Shown one piece after another: positions 15,338-25,300 of a stretch of DNA of 34,472 nt (the first letter of the stretch is position 1; every line of letters begins with the position of its first letter). The notes under the pieces were generated by a model, which saw nothing but the letters and a program-made list of their open reading frames with translations, searched no databases and was not told the DNA's origin. Location of the stretch: the NCBI GenBank assembly GCA_024691875.1, contig JAILNG010000038.1, positions 1 to 34,472 of the forward strand, written 5' to 3'. Source of the stretch: Lachnospiraceae bacterium. GTDB taxonomy: Bacteria > Bacillota > Clostridia > Lachnospirales > Lachnospiraceae. A program made the translations under genes and the position numbers.

Positions 15338-15583
15338 ATGGAAAAAACAAATGAAAAGAAAATGACACCGATACTGCCTTACGACGTCACGGTGGCTGAA
15401 AATTTCAAAATGTATGATTCCTTTGCCTACGAAAATAACAGGGACCGTACTTCGCCCATGCTCCATACCATGGAAACGGGCAATGTGTTAAAGTACTACA
15501 CCTGCAATGTTTCTGACGAGGATTTCAGAGTCGGTATCGACACTCCGAAGTACCTTAAGACAGAAAATCCCACTAATCACTAA
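15338..15583 (+). CDS. Small protein of unknown function preceding argH
   Basis: The 81-residue product starts MEKTNEKKMTPILPYDVTVA and is soluble, with no signal, membrane segment or Cys pair. It is hydrophilic, with several aromatics (FKMYDSFAYEN, VLKYYTCNV). ATG at 15338 is preceded by CGGAGG six bases upstream; upstream in-frame codons lack such a site. The stop is 11 bases before argH, which has its own AAAGGAG, so both are likely co-transcribed. Its position suggests a link to arginine metabolism or to argH expression, but no family is recognised. Confidence 0.72.
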   Translation: MEKTNEKKMTPILPYDVTVAENFKMYDSFAYENNRDRTSPMLHTMETGNVLKYYTCNVSDEDFRVGIDTPKYLKTENPTNH

Positions 15584-15594
15584 AGGAGACAAAT

Positions 15595-16962
15595 ATGAAA
15601 CTCTGGGGCGGACGTTTTACCAAAGAAGAAAACCAACTCGTGCACAGATTTAATGAATCCCTGTCTTTTGACCAAAGATTCTATGCTCAGGACATCAGGG
15701 GAAGCATCGCACATGTTACCATGCTTGCTGCTGCAGGGATCATTACCGACGCAGAAAAAGATACAATAGTCAGCACTTTAAACAGCATTAAAGCAGATCT
15801 TGATTCCGGAAAACTTGAATTTACTCCCGATTCCGAAGACATCCACTCATTTGTGGAAGCAGAACTCATTTCACGCACCGGAGACACGGGTAAAAAGCTT
15901 CACACCGGTCGTTCCAGAAACGATCAGGTTGCACTTGATATGAGACTTTACACAAGAGATGTGATCGATGAACTGATCTTGATCGAAACCTCTCTTTTAA
16001 AAGAGCTTTATACATTAATGGAAAAGAATCTTGACACCTATATGCCCGGCTTCACCCATCTTCAAAAGGCACAGCCCGTGACTCTTGCTCACCATCTGGG
16101 AGCTTATTTTGAGATGTTTTCCAGAGACAGATCCAGACTTAAGGACAACAGAGAACGCATGAATTACTGCCCTCTGGGTGCAGGTGCTCTTGCGGGAACC
16201 ACCTATCCTCTGGACCGCGAGCTCACAGCCTCTCTTCTCGGTTTCTACGGCCCCACGCTTAATTCCATGGATTCGGTTTCCGACAGAGATTATCTCCTTG
16301 AACTCCTTTCAGACCTCTCCATCACCATGATGCACTTAAGTCGTTTCTGTGAAGAGATCATCATGTGGAATTCTAACGAGTATCGATTTATAGAACTCGA
16401 TGATGCCTACTCCACCGGTTCAAGCATCATGCCCCAAAAGAAAAACCCCGATATTGCGGAGCTGATCCGCGGTAAGTCCGGCAGAGTTTACGGTCATCTC
16501 GTTGCTCTCCTAACCACCATGAAGGGACTTCCTCTTGCTTACAACAAGGACATGCAGGAAGACAAAGAAGGCGCCTTTGATGCAATGGACACAGTTAAGG
16601 ATTGTCTCATCCTCTTCACCGACATGTTAAAAACAATAACCGTAAACAGGGATAACATGGAAAACAGCGCCAAGAACGGATTTACAAATGCCACAGACGC
16701 TGCTGACTGGCTGGTTAAAAACGGCGTTCCCTTCCGCGATGCTCACGGCATAATCGGACAGCTTGTTCTTCTTTGCATCGAAAAGGATTGCTCTCTCGAC
16801 GATCTTCCGATCGAAGAATACAAAAAGATCTGCCCCGTCTTTAATGAAGGCATATACGAAGCCATCGCAATGAAGACATGCGTTGACAAGAGAAACACCG
16901 TCGGTGCTCCCGGAAAAGCCGCTATGGAAAAGGTGTTGGAAAAATACAAAGAAATGATTTAA
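15595..16962 (+). CDS. argH: Argininosuccinate lyase
   Basis: The enzyme splits argininosuccinate into arginine and fumarate, the last step of arginine synthesis. The 455-residue length is normal. The start MKLWGGRFTKE is the family opening. HTGRSRNDQV lies near residue 103 and HLQKAQPVT near 154. The fumarase/lyase signature GSSIMPQKKNPD lies near 275-286 and includes the mobile-loop catalytic serine. ATG at 15595 follows AAAGGAG. argG is not in this window. A strong bidirectional terminator follows five bases after the stop. Confidence 0.98.
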   Translation: MKLWGGRFTKEENQLVHRFNESLSFDQRFYAQDIRGSIAHVTMLAAAGIITDAEKDTIVSTLNSIKADLDSGKLEFTPDSEDIHSFVEAELISRTGDTGKKLHTGRSRNDQVALDMRLYTRDVIDELILIETSLLKELYTLMEKNLDTYMPGFTHLQKAQPVTLAHHLGAYFEMFSRDRSRLKDNRERMNYCPLGAGALAGTTYPLDRELTASLLGFYGPTLNSMDSVSDRDYLLELLSDLSITMMHLSRFCEEIIMWNSNEYRFIELDDAYSTGSSIMPQKKNPDIAELIRGKSGRVYGHLVALLTTMKGLPLAYNKDMQEDKEGAFDAMDTVKDCLILFTDMLKTITVNRDNMENSAKNGFTNATDAADWLVKNGVPFRDAHGIIGQLVLLCIEKDCSLDDLPIEEYKKICPVFNEGIYEAIAMKTCVDKRNTVGAPGKAAMEKVLEKYKEMI

Positions 16963-16966
16963 AAAT

Positions 16967-16999
16967 AAGGACAGCCCAAAAGCTGTCCTTTATTTATCT
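16967..16999. terminator. Bidirectional terminator between argH and the potABCD-GT2 operon
   Basis: AAGGACAGC (16967-16975) pairs with GCTGTCCTT (16982-16990) around a 6-base loop, with T-rich sequence on the plus side (TTATTTATCTT) and A/T-rich sequence on the other. It lies between convergent genes and reaches the stop codon of the glycosyltransferase gene. Confidence 0.85.
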
Positions 17000-17874
17000 T
17001 GTCTTCCTTTAAGCACTCCCAAATACCTGGCTCCGCATGAAAGCAGGAAGTAAGGGATCTTTAAAGGTTTTCTCTCTTTGAATAACGACTTTATAATGTA
17101 CTTTACGTACTTCATTCCCTCTTTTTCCGAGGAAAGTTTTTTGTAGATTTCAGGATGTTGAGCCTGATTTTTTCCCAGCGCTCTGCTCCTTCTGAAATTT
17201 TCCTTAAGGGTCAGATCATGGGAATGAAACACCGAAGCTTCCGCAACGTAAGCCAGCTTTCCGCCGTTATTGAGAAGTTTAAAAGCGTAAGTCATGTCTT
17301 CCGCAAACATGCTTTTTTGATCGAAGCCGCCCAGTTTTTCAAATACGGCTCTGTCGTAGATCATACAGGTGTCCGAGCAAAAAATGGTTTTTATCCCGAA
17401 CTTCGAAAAGTCCTCAGCCGTCCTTTCGTAAGATTCAGTCCCGTAATTAAAGAGCCTTGTGTACTTTTCGGTGATCCCGGCTCCTTCGTTCGCCTCCTGT
17501 CTCGCAAAAGCGGCTCCGGCGCCTCTTTCTATCGCATCCGACAGGTTCTTTAACAGATCCCTGTCCTTAGGAACAGCATCCTGAGTCATGAACAATATCG
17601 CATCCGAGTCTGAAAAGCCGGCCATTTTCTGCCTTGTGAGAGCATGATCGTAATCCGGCTTATTTATGGGATGCACTTCTATCGGAATATCCCGATTATC
17701 GAGGTTAACTCTTACTGTCTCTTCTGTCTTTTTACACGTATCCTCTTGATCTACAGTGTTCGCAATTAAAATCTTGCTTGGGAGCAGAGTCTGCATCCCA
17801 AGCATTTTTATCAACTTATTGAATTTTTCATCCGGTCTGTAAACCGGAATGATCACATCAACAGTCATATTCAT
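16990..17874 (-). CDS. Family 2 glycosyltransferase, rhamnosyltransferase-like
   Basis: The 294-residue protein starts with the GT-A opening MTVDVIIPVYRPDEKF. It has DYDHALTRQKMA and LFMTQDAVP, where the QDA carries the DXD-like metal site, and later GGFDQKSMFAEDM, the acceptor/catalytic-base region. This pattern matches rhamnosyltransferase-like GT2 enzymes of cell-surface polysaccharide synthesis. No signal peptide is seen and the C-terminus is basic. The start overlaps the potD stop (ATGA), so it is the last cistron of the polyamine operon, an odd partner. ATG at 17868 is a possible alternative start. Donor and acceptor are unknown. Confidence 0.85.
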   Translation of the reverse strand: MNMTVDVIIPVYRPDEKFNKLIKMLGMQTLLPSKILIANTVDQEDTCKKTEETVRVNLDNRDIPIEVHPINKPDYDHALTRQKMAGFSDSDAILFMTQDAVPKDRDLLKNLSDAIERGAGAAFARQEANEGAGITEKYTRLFNYGTESYERTAEDFSKFGIKTIFCSDTCMIYDRAVFEKLGGFDQKSMFAEDMTYAFKLLNNGGKLAYVAEASVFHSHDLTLKENFRRSRALGKNQAQHPEIYKKLSSEKEGMKYVKYIIKSLFKERKPLKIPYFLLSCGARYLGVLKGRQDK

Positions 17875-18926
17875 TGTTCTGTAGCAACTATCTTTGTCCA
17901 AAGCTCATTTGTAAGACGTCTGATGGTCTCGTTATCATGGAAGATCTCATCAAGTTCGTAAGTTCTGGGGAGGTAGGCTTCGTTATCTGCGTAATCTCCG
18001 CCCTCAGCCATTACCTCTGCAAGTACTTCCTTATTGGGAGATGTGTATCCTACAGTGAGCGTACCGTCCATGCATGCATCGTTACTGAGCATATAATTAA
18101 TGAACTTGTTTGCAAGTGTGGGATTGGCCGCATCTTTGGGGATGACCATGGCATCACACCAGATGTTTGTACCGCACATGGGTACGTAGTAGCTCATATC
18201 CTCATTTTCACCGAGAACGTAAGTAGCATCGCCACTGTACATGATTGCAAGATCCTTGTCTCCGTTTGCCATTGAATCGATCACAAGATCGGTAACATAG
18301 CTGGGATTTGTGCCCTCGGAAACCTCAAGGAGCCACTTATAAGCCTCTTCGATCTCTTTTTCATCGGTTGTGTTGCAGGAGTAGCCCAGATCCTTAAGCG
18401 CCATCATAAAGCTGTCTCTTGAGGAATTGTACATATAAGTTCTGTTCTTGTACTTGGAATTTTTCATGATGGCAAAGCCTTCATTTTCCAGGTCCTTATA
18501 GTCAACATTCTTTGTGTTGTAAACTATGCCCACATTTCCCCAGAAATAAGGGATCGAATACTCATTGTTCGGGTCAAATCCGAGACCGACCACCTGCTCG
18601 GTAAGTTTCGAGATGTTGGGGATCGCAGACTTGTCGATGGGCTGCAGCATTTTCTCGTTTATAAGTCTCTCGATCATGTAATCCGAAGGGATGAGAACAT
18701 CATAATCTCCGCCGCTGGCAAGCTTGGTGTACATCATCTCGTTGGAATCGAAGTTCTCAACCAGCACTCTGCAATTGTATTCCTTTTCGAAGTTTTCGAT
18801 AACGTTTTCTCCGAGGTACTCACCGGGAAGATAAAGTTTAAGTTTCTCCTTGCTTGATCCGCATCCCGCAAAGCAGGAAGCAAGCATAGCCACTGCAATG
18901 GCAGTGATCAAAATCTTCTTTTTCAT
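17871..18926 (-). CDS. potD: Spermidine/putrescine ABC transporter substrate-binding lipoprotein
   Basis: The 351-residue protein has a lipoprotein signal (MKKKILITAIAVAMLASCFAGC) with lipobox FAGC, so it is anchored to the outer face of the membrane. The mature part has KLKLYLPGEYLGENVIENFEKE and DVLIPSDYMIERL, the PotD/PotF fold pattern for polyamine binding. Late features include IWCDAMVIPKDAANPTLANKFINYML. Length is typical. ATG at 18926 follows AAAAGGAG. The gene lies 60 bases after potC, the only real gap in the operon, and that gap contains a hairpin. Confidence 0.95.
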   Translation of the reverse strand: MKKKILITAIAVAMLASCFAGCGSSKEKLKLYLPGEYLGENVIENFEKEYNCRVLVENFDSNEMMYTKLASGGDYDVLIPSDYMIERLINEKMLQPIDKSAIPNISKLTEQVVGLGFDPNNEYSIPYFWGNVGIVYNTKNVDYKDLENEGFAIMKNSKYKNRTYMYNSSRDSFMMALKDLGYSCNTTDEKEIEEAYKWLLEVSEGTNPSYVTDLVIDSMANGDKDLAIMYSGDATYVLGENEDMSYYVPMCGTNIWCDAMVIPKDAANPTLANKFINYMLSNDACMDGTLTVGYTSPNKEVLAEVMAEGGDYADNEAYLPRTYELDEIFHDNETIRRLTNELWTKIVATEQ

Positions 18927-18953
18927 TTAATTTACTCCTTTTTGTTCACAAAA

Positions 18954-18975
18954 ATGTCGTTACATTCGACGACAT
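18954..18975 (-). other. Intercistronic hairpin between potC and potD
   Basis: A 7-bp stem ATGTCGT/ACGACAT (18954-18960 with 18969-18975) with an 8-base loop, followed on the transcribed strand by TTTTTGTG. It could act as a weak terminator or as an mRNA-end stabiliser, giving different levels of the binding protein and the membrane parts. Role is inference. Confidence 0.5.
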
Positions 18976-18986
18976 ATTATATCAAT

Positions 18987-19787
18987 TTATGCCTGTAAAG
19001 CAAGATTTTTCTTTTTTCCGATCTTATCCGGCAGGAAATTTGCAAGCAGCAGAAAGATGGAAATAATAGCGGTAACCAGCGTTGCAAGCGCATTGATGGA
19101 AGGATTTACCCTCTTTGACATGGTGTAAACGATGATCGAAATGTTCGAAACCCCGTTGCCCTGTACGAAAAAGGAAATGACGAAATCATCAAAGCTCATT
19201 GTAAATGCGGTGAGCGCTCCCGAAATGATACCGGGCATTATCTGAGGTATTACCACCTTCCATAAGGCATATACCGGCGTGGCTCCAAGATCCATGGCCG
19301 CTTCCGCCAGATTCGGGTCCAGCCCTCTCATTCTCGGCATTATACTAAGGATCACATAAGGCGTGCAAAACATTACATGAGCCAACAGCATTGTTCCGAA
19401 GCCCTTTGTAAAATGAAGAGTTGAAAAAAGCACCAAAAGCCCGATAGCGGTTACAATATCGGGATTCATGATGGGCAGATTGTTGATCTGCTCCACAGCC
19501 ATTTTCAGGCCCTTATTGCTCTTTGATAAGCCGATGGCCGTGATCGTTCCGAAGAAAGTTGAGATCGCCGTGGCAAGAGCCGCAATAACTATCGTATAGA
19601 TTACAGCCTCTTTCATCTCTCTGTCGCTGAACATCTTCTCGTACCACTTAAGAGAAAAGCCCGTGAAATGAGTCAGCGATTTTCCTTCATTAAAAGAGAA
19701 GAAAATGGCATATATGATCGGTGCATAGAAAAACACCGCCAAAAGTATCATTAAAATTTTGGATGATAATTTGTTTTGTCTTTTCAT
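18987..19787 (-). CDS. potC: Spermidine/putrescine ABC transporter permease PotC
   Basis: The 266-residue integral membrane protein has six predicted hydrophobic segments, beginning LMILLAVFFYAPIIYAIFFSF. The EAA loop reads EAAMDLGATPVYALWKVVIPQIMPG, the contact to the ATPase. PotC forms the channel with PotB. Its start overlaps the potB stop by one base (TGATG), so translation is coupled. Length is normal. Confidence 0.95.
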   Translation of the reverse strand: MKRQNKLSSKILMILLAVFFYAPIIYAIFFSFNEGKSLTHFTGFSLKWYEKMFSDREMKEAVIYTIVIAALATAISTFFGTITAIGLSKSNKGLKMAVEQINNLPIMNPDIVTAIGLLVLFSTLHFTKGFGTMLLAHVMFCTPYVILSIMPRMRGLDPNLAEAAMDLGATPVYALWKVVIPQIMPGIISGALTAFTMSFDDFVISFFVQGNGVSNISIIVYTMSKRVNPSINALATLVTAIISIFLLLANFLPDKIGKKKNLALQA

Positions 19788-20626
19788 CAGTTTCCTCTCT
19801 GCTCCATGATCTCCGTTTTATCCGCCTTGCGCGTAAAGTACATGGAAATGATGATAATGATCACCATGATGATCGAAACAGCACTTCCGAAGTTCCAGTT
19901 TTCCGTAGTAAGAAATTGATTTTCTATCAGATTTCCCACCATGAAATACCTTCCTCCGCCCAGCATTTCCGGAATGTAGAAACTTGATACGGCGGGCAGG
20001 AACACCAGTGTGATACCGCTTAAAACTCCCGGTATCGAAAGAGGTAAAGTGATCCTCAAAAAGCTCTTTGTCTTATTTGCTCCGAGATCCGCAGCGGCTT
20101 CCAAAAGGCTGGTGTCAAGCTTCGCAAGGGATGTGTAGATCTGAATGATCATAAACGGAAGAAAATTATAAACCATACCCAAAACAACAGCAAAGCTCGT
20201 ATTCAGCATGGGTACAGGTCCCACTCCGAAAATCCCCAGAAAGTTGTTTATGATACCATCGTCCTGAAGTATCCCTCTCCAGGCATATGTTCGCACCATC
20301 ATGTTTATCCAGGTCGGAAATGTGATCAGCAGTATCCAACGCATCTTAACACCTTCGGCACATTTTGAAATAAAATAGCCCGCAGGATATCCGATCGCTA
20401 TGCATATGACCGTTGTAACGACAGCGATCTTCAGACTGCGCCAGAGAACGCTGATAAAGATAGTGTCCGAAAAGAATTTTTTAAAGTTGTCCAATGTAAA
20501 AACAAAATCCAGTACCGAGTTGCCGTCCTTTGTAAAGGCATAAAACATGATGAGCAGCATTGGCGCCACAACCATTACCGAGATCCAGGCAACATAGGGA
20601 TAGACCATTTTTTTATAATGTTTCAT
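19787..20626 (-). CDS. potB: Spermidine/putrescine ABC transporter permease PotB
   Basis: The 279-residue membrane protein has six hydrophobic segments and the EAA loop EAAADLGANKTKSFLRITLPLSIPG. It carries the PotB-type segment WILLITFPTWINMMVRTYAWRGIL. The gene starts at the end of potA in a GTGATGA overlap, where GTG at 20629 or ATG at 20626 may be used. ATG mirrors the TGATG junction between potB and potC and is chosen here. With PotC it forms the importer channel. Confidence 0.95.
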   Translation of the reverse strand: MKHYKKMVYPYVAWISVMVVAPMLLIMFYAFTKDGNSVLDFVFTLDNFKKFFSDTIFISVLWRSLKIAVVTTVICIAIGYPAGYFISKCAEGVKMRWILLITFPTWINMMVRTYAWRGILQDDGIINNFLGIFGVGPVPMLNTSFAVVLGMVYNFLPFMIIQIYTSLAKLDTSLLEAAADLGANKTKSFLRITLPLSIPGVLSGITLVFLPAVSSFYIPEMLGGGRYFMVGNLIENQFLTTENWNFGSAVSIIMVIIIIISMYFTRKADKTEIMEQRGN

Positions 20627-22200
20627 CACTCAACAATACCCTTTTTCATAATGTGAAGGTCTTCAGGCATAAACTTGAGTCCCACCTGAGCTCCTACTTC
20701 AAATTTGTCCGTTGTATCGATCTTGTACTCGTAACCCTGAGTCTTAAACGTTACCTTGTAGGTTCCGGGAACGATGTTCACCGGATCGAAATCGTAGACA
20801 ACATCCGTGATCCTTACGGGTGAATTGTCTTCAAGATCGTCTGCGTAGGCGTTGGCCCAGATCTTTAAATCTGTGGAAAGTGCAATACTTTCTGCCAGTT
20901 CATCGGGCTTTTTAAAGAAGTTTACTGCATATATCTCCTCGCCGTAATCCTCATCAACCACCTTGTTGACTTCATCCACGATCATATCCACAGTTACGCT
21001 GGTGCCTGCGGCTGTTGAGAAGGTAACCGGATAAGTTCCCTTTTCTTTTTTGATCTCATAGGATACACTGCTGATGGAGATACGTTCATCGTTTTCCGGA
21101 TTCCACGCCTGAGCATCCGCACGGTTAATGATGAAAGCATCGCTCAGTTCATCGATATCCAGGATGTCAAGGTAAAAATCATTGGCATCCATCATTTCTC
21201 CCGCCGCCTCATTTTTTACGGGCTTGTCTTCGGTAACGATCATATCAACCGTGATCGCTGTTCCTGCACTGGTTTCCACCACAGTTTCGTAGTGAACTCC
21301 CTTAAAGAGCACCGACTTTACTATACCACGGAGTTTTCCCGCTCTCGGTCCGACAATGTCCAGATCTTCGGGACGGATCACCACGTCAACCGGTGTGTCC
21401 TTTCCGAAGCCCGAATCCACGCAATCAAAGGTCTTGTCTTCAAAACTTACTTTATAATCATCTATCATGATGCCGTCCACAATGTTGCTGTCTCCGATGA
21501 AATTAGCAACATAGCGGTTTACGGGCTCGTTGTATATGTCTGTGGGAGAGCCTACCTGCTGGATCTCTCCTTCTTTCATTACAACGACCTTGTCCGACAT
21601 CGTAAGGGCCTCTTCCTGATCGTGAGTAACGAAAATGAAAGTGATCCCCACTTCTCTCTGTATCCTTTTAAGCTCTCTCTGCATCTCTTTTCTGAGCTTT
21701 GCATCCAAAGCGCTTAAAGGCTCGTCCAAAAGCAGAACCTTGGGTTCGTTTACAAGTGCCCGCGCAATGGCAACTCTCTGCTGCTGTCCGCCGGACATCT
21801 CGTTGATCCCTCGCTTGGAGAAATCTTCAAGTCCAACCAGTTTCAGCATTCGGTTAACCTTCTGCTCCACCAGATCCTTGGGTTCCTTTTTTATATTAAG
21901 GCCGAAAGCCACATTATCGTAAACGTTCATATGAGGAAAAAGGGCATATCTCTGAAAGACAGTGTTCAGATCCCTCTTATACGGCGGAAGCTTCGTAATG
22001 TCCTCACCGTCAAAGACCACATTTCCTTCATCCGGCTCCAAAAATCCGCCCAGTATTCTTAAAAGAGTGGTTTTACCGCAGCCCGAAGGTCCGAGAAGAG
22101 TAACAAATTCATTCTCATAAATATCCAGATTGATCCCCTTAAGAACCAACTGCCCGTCAAAATTCTTTACTATGTTCCTGAATTGAACAAGTTTTTTCAT
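20626..22200 (-). CDS. potA: Spermidine/putrescine ABC transporter ATPase with insertion in the TOBE region
   Basis: The first ~240 residues are a standard PotA ATPase: Walker [10 protein letters not shown] (37-45), signature MSGGQ (135-139), Walker B VLLLDE (155-160), switch His near 193. The protein has 524 residues, against about 350-380 usual. A TOBE-like part begins at ~270 ([12 protein letters not shown]). It is interrupted after ~320 by about 165 residues holding two similar units. [12 protein letters not shown] (311-322) is matched by [12 protein letters not shown] (397-408), and GTYPVTFST (388-396) by GTYKVTFKT (479-487). The final part resumes with [13 protein letters not shown]. 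The insertion is in frame and ends are intact. It heads the operon and has its own promoter. Confidence 0.93.
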   Translation of the reverse strand: MKKLVQFRNIVKNFDGQLVLKGINLDIYENEFVTLLGPSGCGKTTLLRILGGFLEPDEGNVVFDGEDITKLPPYKRDLNTVFQRYALFPHMNVYDNVAFGLNIKKEPKDLVEQKVNRMLKLVGLEDFSKRGINEMSGGQQQRVAIARALVNEPKVLLLDEPLSALDAKLRKEMQRELKRIQREVGITFIFVTHDQEEALTMSDKVVVMKEGEIQQVGSPTDIYNEPVNRYVANFIGDSNIVDGIMIDDYKVSFEDKTFDCVDSGFGKDTPVDVVIRPEDLDIVGPRAGKLRGIVKSVLFKGVHYETVVETSAGTAITVDMIVTEDKPVKNEAAGEMMDANDFYLDILDIDELSDAFIINRADAQAWNPENDERISISSVSYEIKKEKGTYPVTFSTAAGTSVTVDMIVDEVNKVVDEDYGEEIYAVNFFKKPDELAESIALSTDLKIWANAYADDLEDNSPVRITDVVYDFDPVNIVPGTYKVTFKTQGYEYKIDTTDKFEVGAQVGLKFMPEDLHIMKKGIVE

Positions 22201-22244
22201 TATATGCCTTTACCTCCGCTTTTCCACGCAATAAATCAAAATGG

Positions 22245-22273
22245 ATTATATTACATAATTATGCAAAAGTCAT
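22245..22273 (-). promoter_or_regulatory. Promoter of the potABCD operon
   Basis: ATGACT (22268-22273), a 17-base spacer and a perfect TATAAT (22245-22250) on the minus strand, about 45 bases before potA, which has GGAGG at its ribosome site. Confidence 0.6.
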
Positions 22274-22307
22274 CAGATTTTTTAGATCATTCCCAATTAA
22301 TTAAGGT

Positions 22308-22336
22308 TTGAATAAGATGGGGAAATATGATAAACT
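22308..22336 (+). promoter_or_regulatory. Candidate promoter of the penicillin-binding protein gene
   Basis: TTGAAT (22308-22313), a 17-base spacer and TAAACT (22331-22336) on the plus strand, 37 bases before the start codon. The match is moderate. Confidence 0.4.
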
Positions 22337-22373
22337 TAACTATTGAACTTTTATTATTAATCGGAAGGCCTAT

Positions 22374-25300
22374 ATGGATTACAGTAAAAACGAGATCAAC
22401 AAATCAATACATCAATTAAAGAGCCGGAGCAAAAGGATTTCAACCACTTTCTCCGTTTCCGGCTTCAGGCTGATGCTTCTGGCCGCCATCGGCATTATCG
22501 TCATAGGCATGTTTGCCGGTGTGGGTGTCCTGAACGGCGTTATCGCCTCATCTCCCAGCCTTGACAATGTCAGTGTCGTTCCCGAAGGTTACGTTACACG
22601 TTTCTTCTATACCGACGGAACGGTTTCACAGACTCTGATAGGCGCAGGCGGAAACCGTGAATACGTTTCACTTGACAACGTTCCGGACTACGTTTACAAC
22701 GCATTTGTCGCAATTGAAGACGAACGTTTCTGGCAGCATGAAGGCATAGATGTTCGAAGCATTCTTCGTTCCATAAACGAGGTTATCAGAAAAAGATCCC
22801 TCGGAACAGGTGCTTCCACTATCACTCAGCAGCTTCTTAAAAACCAGGTTTTTAAAGGCGGTAATGAAACAAACGATTTCCAGAAAATCGTACGTAAGAT
22901 ACAGGAACAGTATCTGGCTGTTCAGCTGGAATCGATCACCGATAAAAAGCTGATCCTTGAGTACTACTTAAACACCATCAATTTAGGTCAGGGCTGCTAC
23001 GGTATCGAAATGGCTTCCACCACCTACTACGGCAAATCCGCACAGGATCTCACCATCTCCGAAGCGGCTGTTCTTGCGTGCATAGCTCAGTCTCCCACCT
23101 ACATGAACCCCTACCGTTATCCCGAAGATAACAAAGATCGTCGTAACGGCGAGTACGGTGTTCTTAAGAAAATGCTCAACAACAACTTCATCACCAAAGA
23201 GCAGTATGATGAAGCCATCGCGGACACCGAGGATGTATATGCCCGTATTCACAATTACGTCAGTGCGAACTCCGGCAGAAGCTACTACACCTACTTTACG
23301 GATGAAGTCATCTCCGCTCTCATGAGGGATCTGCAGGCTGCAGGCTATTCCACTTCCCAGGCTTCGGATCTGATCTACACCGGCGGTCTCTCGGTTTACA
23401 CCACTCAGGATCGCGAGGTTCAGGAGATCGTGGATGAAGTTTTGAATGATGAATCCCTTTGGCCCACCATCGGACAGGGATCCTATTATGACATCGATTA
23501 TGCGCTTTCGGTTCTTAAAGCCGACGGCACTACAATACACTACCAGCTCTATCACTTCCTGGAGTATTTTAACTACTTTGTCGGAAGCTCGACCACACGT
23601 ATACGTATTTACGGCGGTATGTACGATCTCATGTCCACAAATAAGATGTACATAGAATCCTGTGTTGAGGAATTCAGAAAAGCCAAAGTTCAGGAGGGGG
23701 ATACCATACTCGGTGAGCGTTTCACCGAAACACTGGAGCCTCAGATCTCCTTTGTAATGATGGATCACTCCACAGGCGCCATCGTCGGACTTTCCGGCGG
23801 ACGCGGAGAGAAGATCGGTAACCGTGTCCTTGACAGAGCTACAGATTCGCTCCGTTCTGTCGGATCCACCTTTAAGGTTTTGGCCGCCTATCTGCCTGCT
23901 TTTGACACAGGTACGTTGACGCTGGCTTCGGCCCTGGACGATTCGCCTTACTTCTATCCCGACACCATCAAGAAAGTAAGCAACTGGTACGGAGCAAACA
24001 CGTACAGAGGCTTAAGGACCACAAGACTCGGAATCTCCTACTCCATGAACATCCTGGCCTGCCGTACCCTTGAAAAAGTCACTCCCATTGTGGCTTTTGA
24101 CTACTTAAAGAACTTAGGTTTCACATCCCTCGTTGAATACGAAGTCGGTAAGGACGGCTACGGTTACACGGATATCGGTGTTCCTCTTGCTCTCGGTGGT
24201 CTGACAAACGGTGTTACAAACCTTGAACTTACAGCCGCTTATGCAGCAATCGCAAACAAAGGTGTTTACAATACACCTTACTACTATTCAAAGGTTTTGG
24301 ATCACAACGGAAACGTACTTTTGGAGCACAAACCTTCATCCCGTCAGGTAATGAAGAATTCCACAGCATTTCTTCTTACTTCAGCTATGCAGGACACTCT
24401 GAAATCCAGCGTCGGTACCGCAGCTGTCGCAGCATTTAAGAACTATCCCATGTCCCTTGCGGGAAAATCCGGTACGACTACCGATAACTTCGACCTTTGG
24501 TTCGAGGGCTACTCTCCCTACTATACCGCAGGCATATGGGAGGGCTTCGACATCGCTTATTACATTGACACCACCAACACTCACGAGATCCTGTGGCGAG
24601 AAATCATGGAACGGGTACACGCAGCCAAGGAATTACCGGAAGCAGGTTTCCCTGTACCGGATTCCGTAACTACCGCGGAGATCTGTACCAAGTGCGGAAA
24701 GCTGGCTATACACGGTCTTTGCGACAAATACGAAGGCGGAAATTGCATTAAAACGGAATACTTTGCAAAAGGAACGGTTCCCACAGAGTATTGCGATTGC
24801 CACATAAAGGTAAAGATATGTAACAAAACAGGTCTTCTGGCTCAGGAAGGTTGCGACGATGTTACGGAAAAAGTGCTCCTTATAAAAGAAGAAGGTGAGA
24901 TCTGGACTCCCGTCGATACAGATATGACGATCCTCTCTCCCACTCCCACGCCTTCGGGCTACGTTTTACCTACCGCAACTCCCGATCCTTTGGCACCAAA
25001 TACACCGACTCCAACAGTCACAAAGACTCCCACTCCCACGCCTTACGGTTACGTGGCACCGCTCACTCACGACGATATGATGAGCTGGTTTGCGGAGCTC
25101 TTTACAAAGCTTAAAGTGGTTCTTACGGCAAGTCCCGAAAACGAAGCATTCTTCACCGAGAATGAAGCTGTTCTGGACAGTATCGCCCTTGAACTTACTC
25201 CTGTTCCTTCTGTAACTCCGGTTTACATTTCCACCAAGGAACAGGTTAATTACAAAACAACGGATACCAAATACATCGTACCTCACGGCTATTGTGTTGA

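Noticed and set aside
22983-23768. 261-residue minus-strand frame
   Set aside because: Antisense to the well-supported PBP; no family features or ribosome site.
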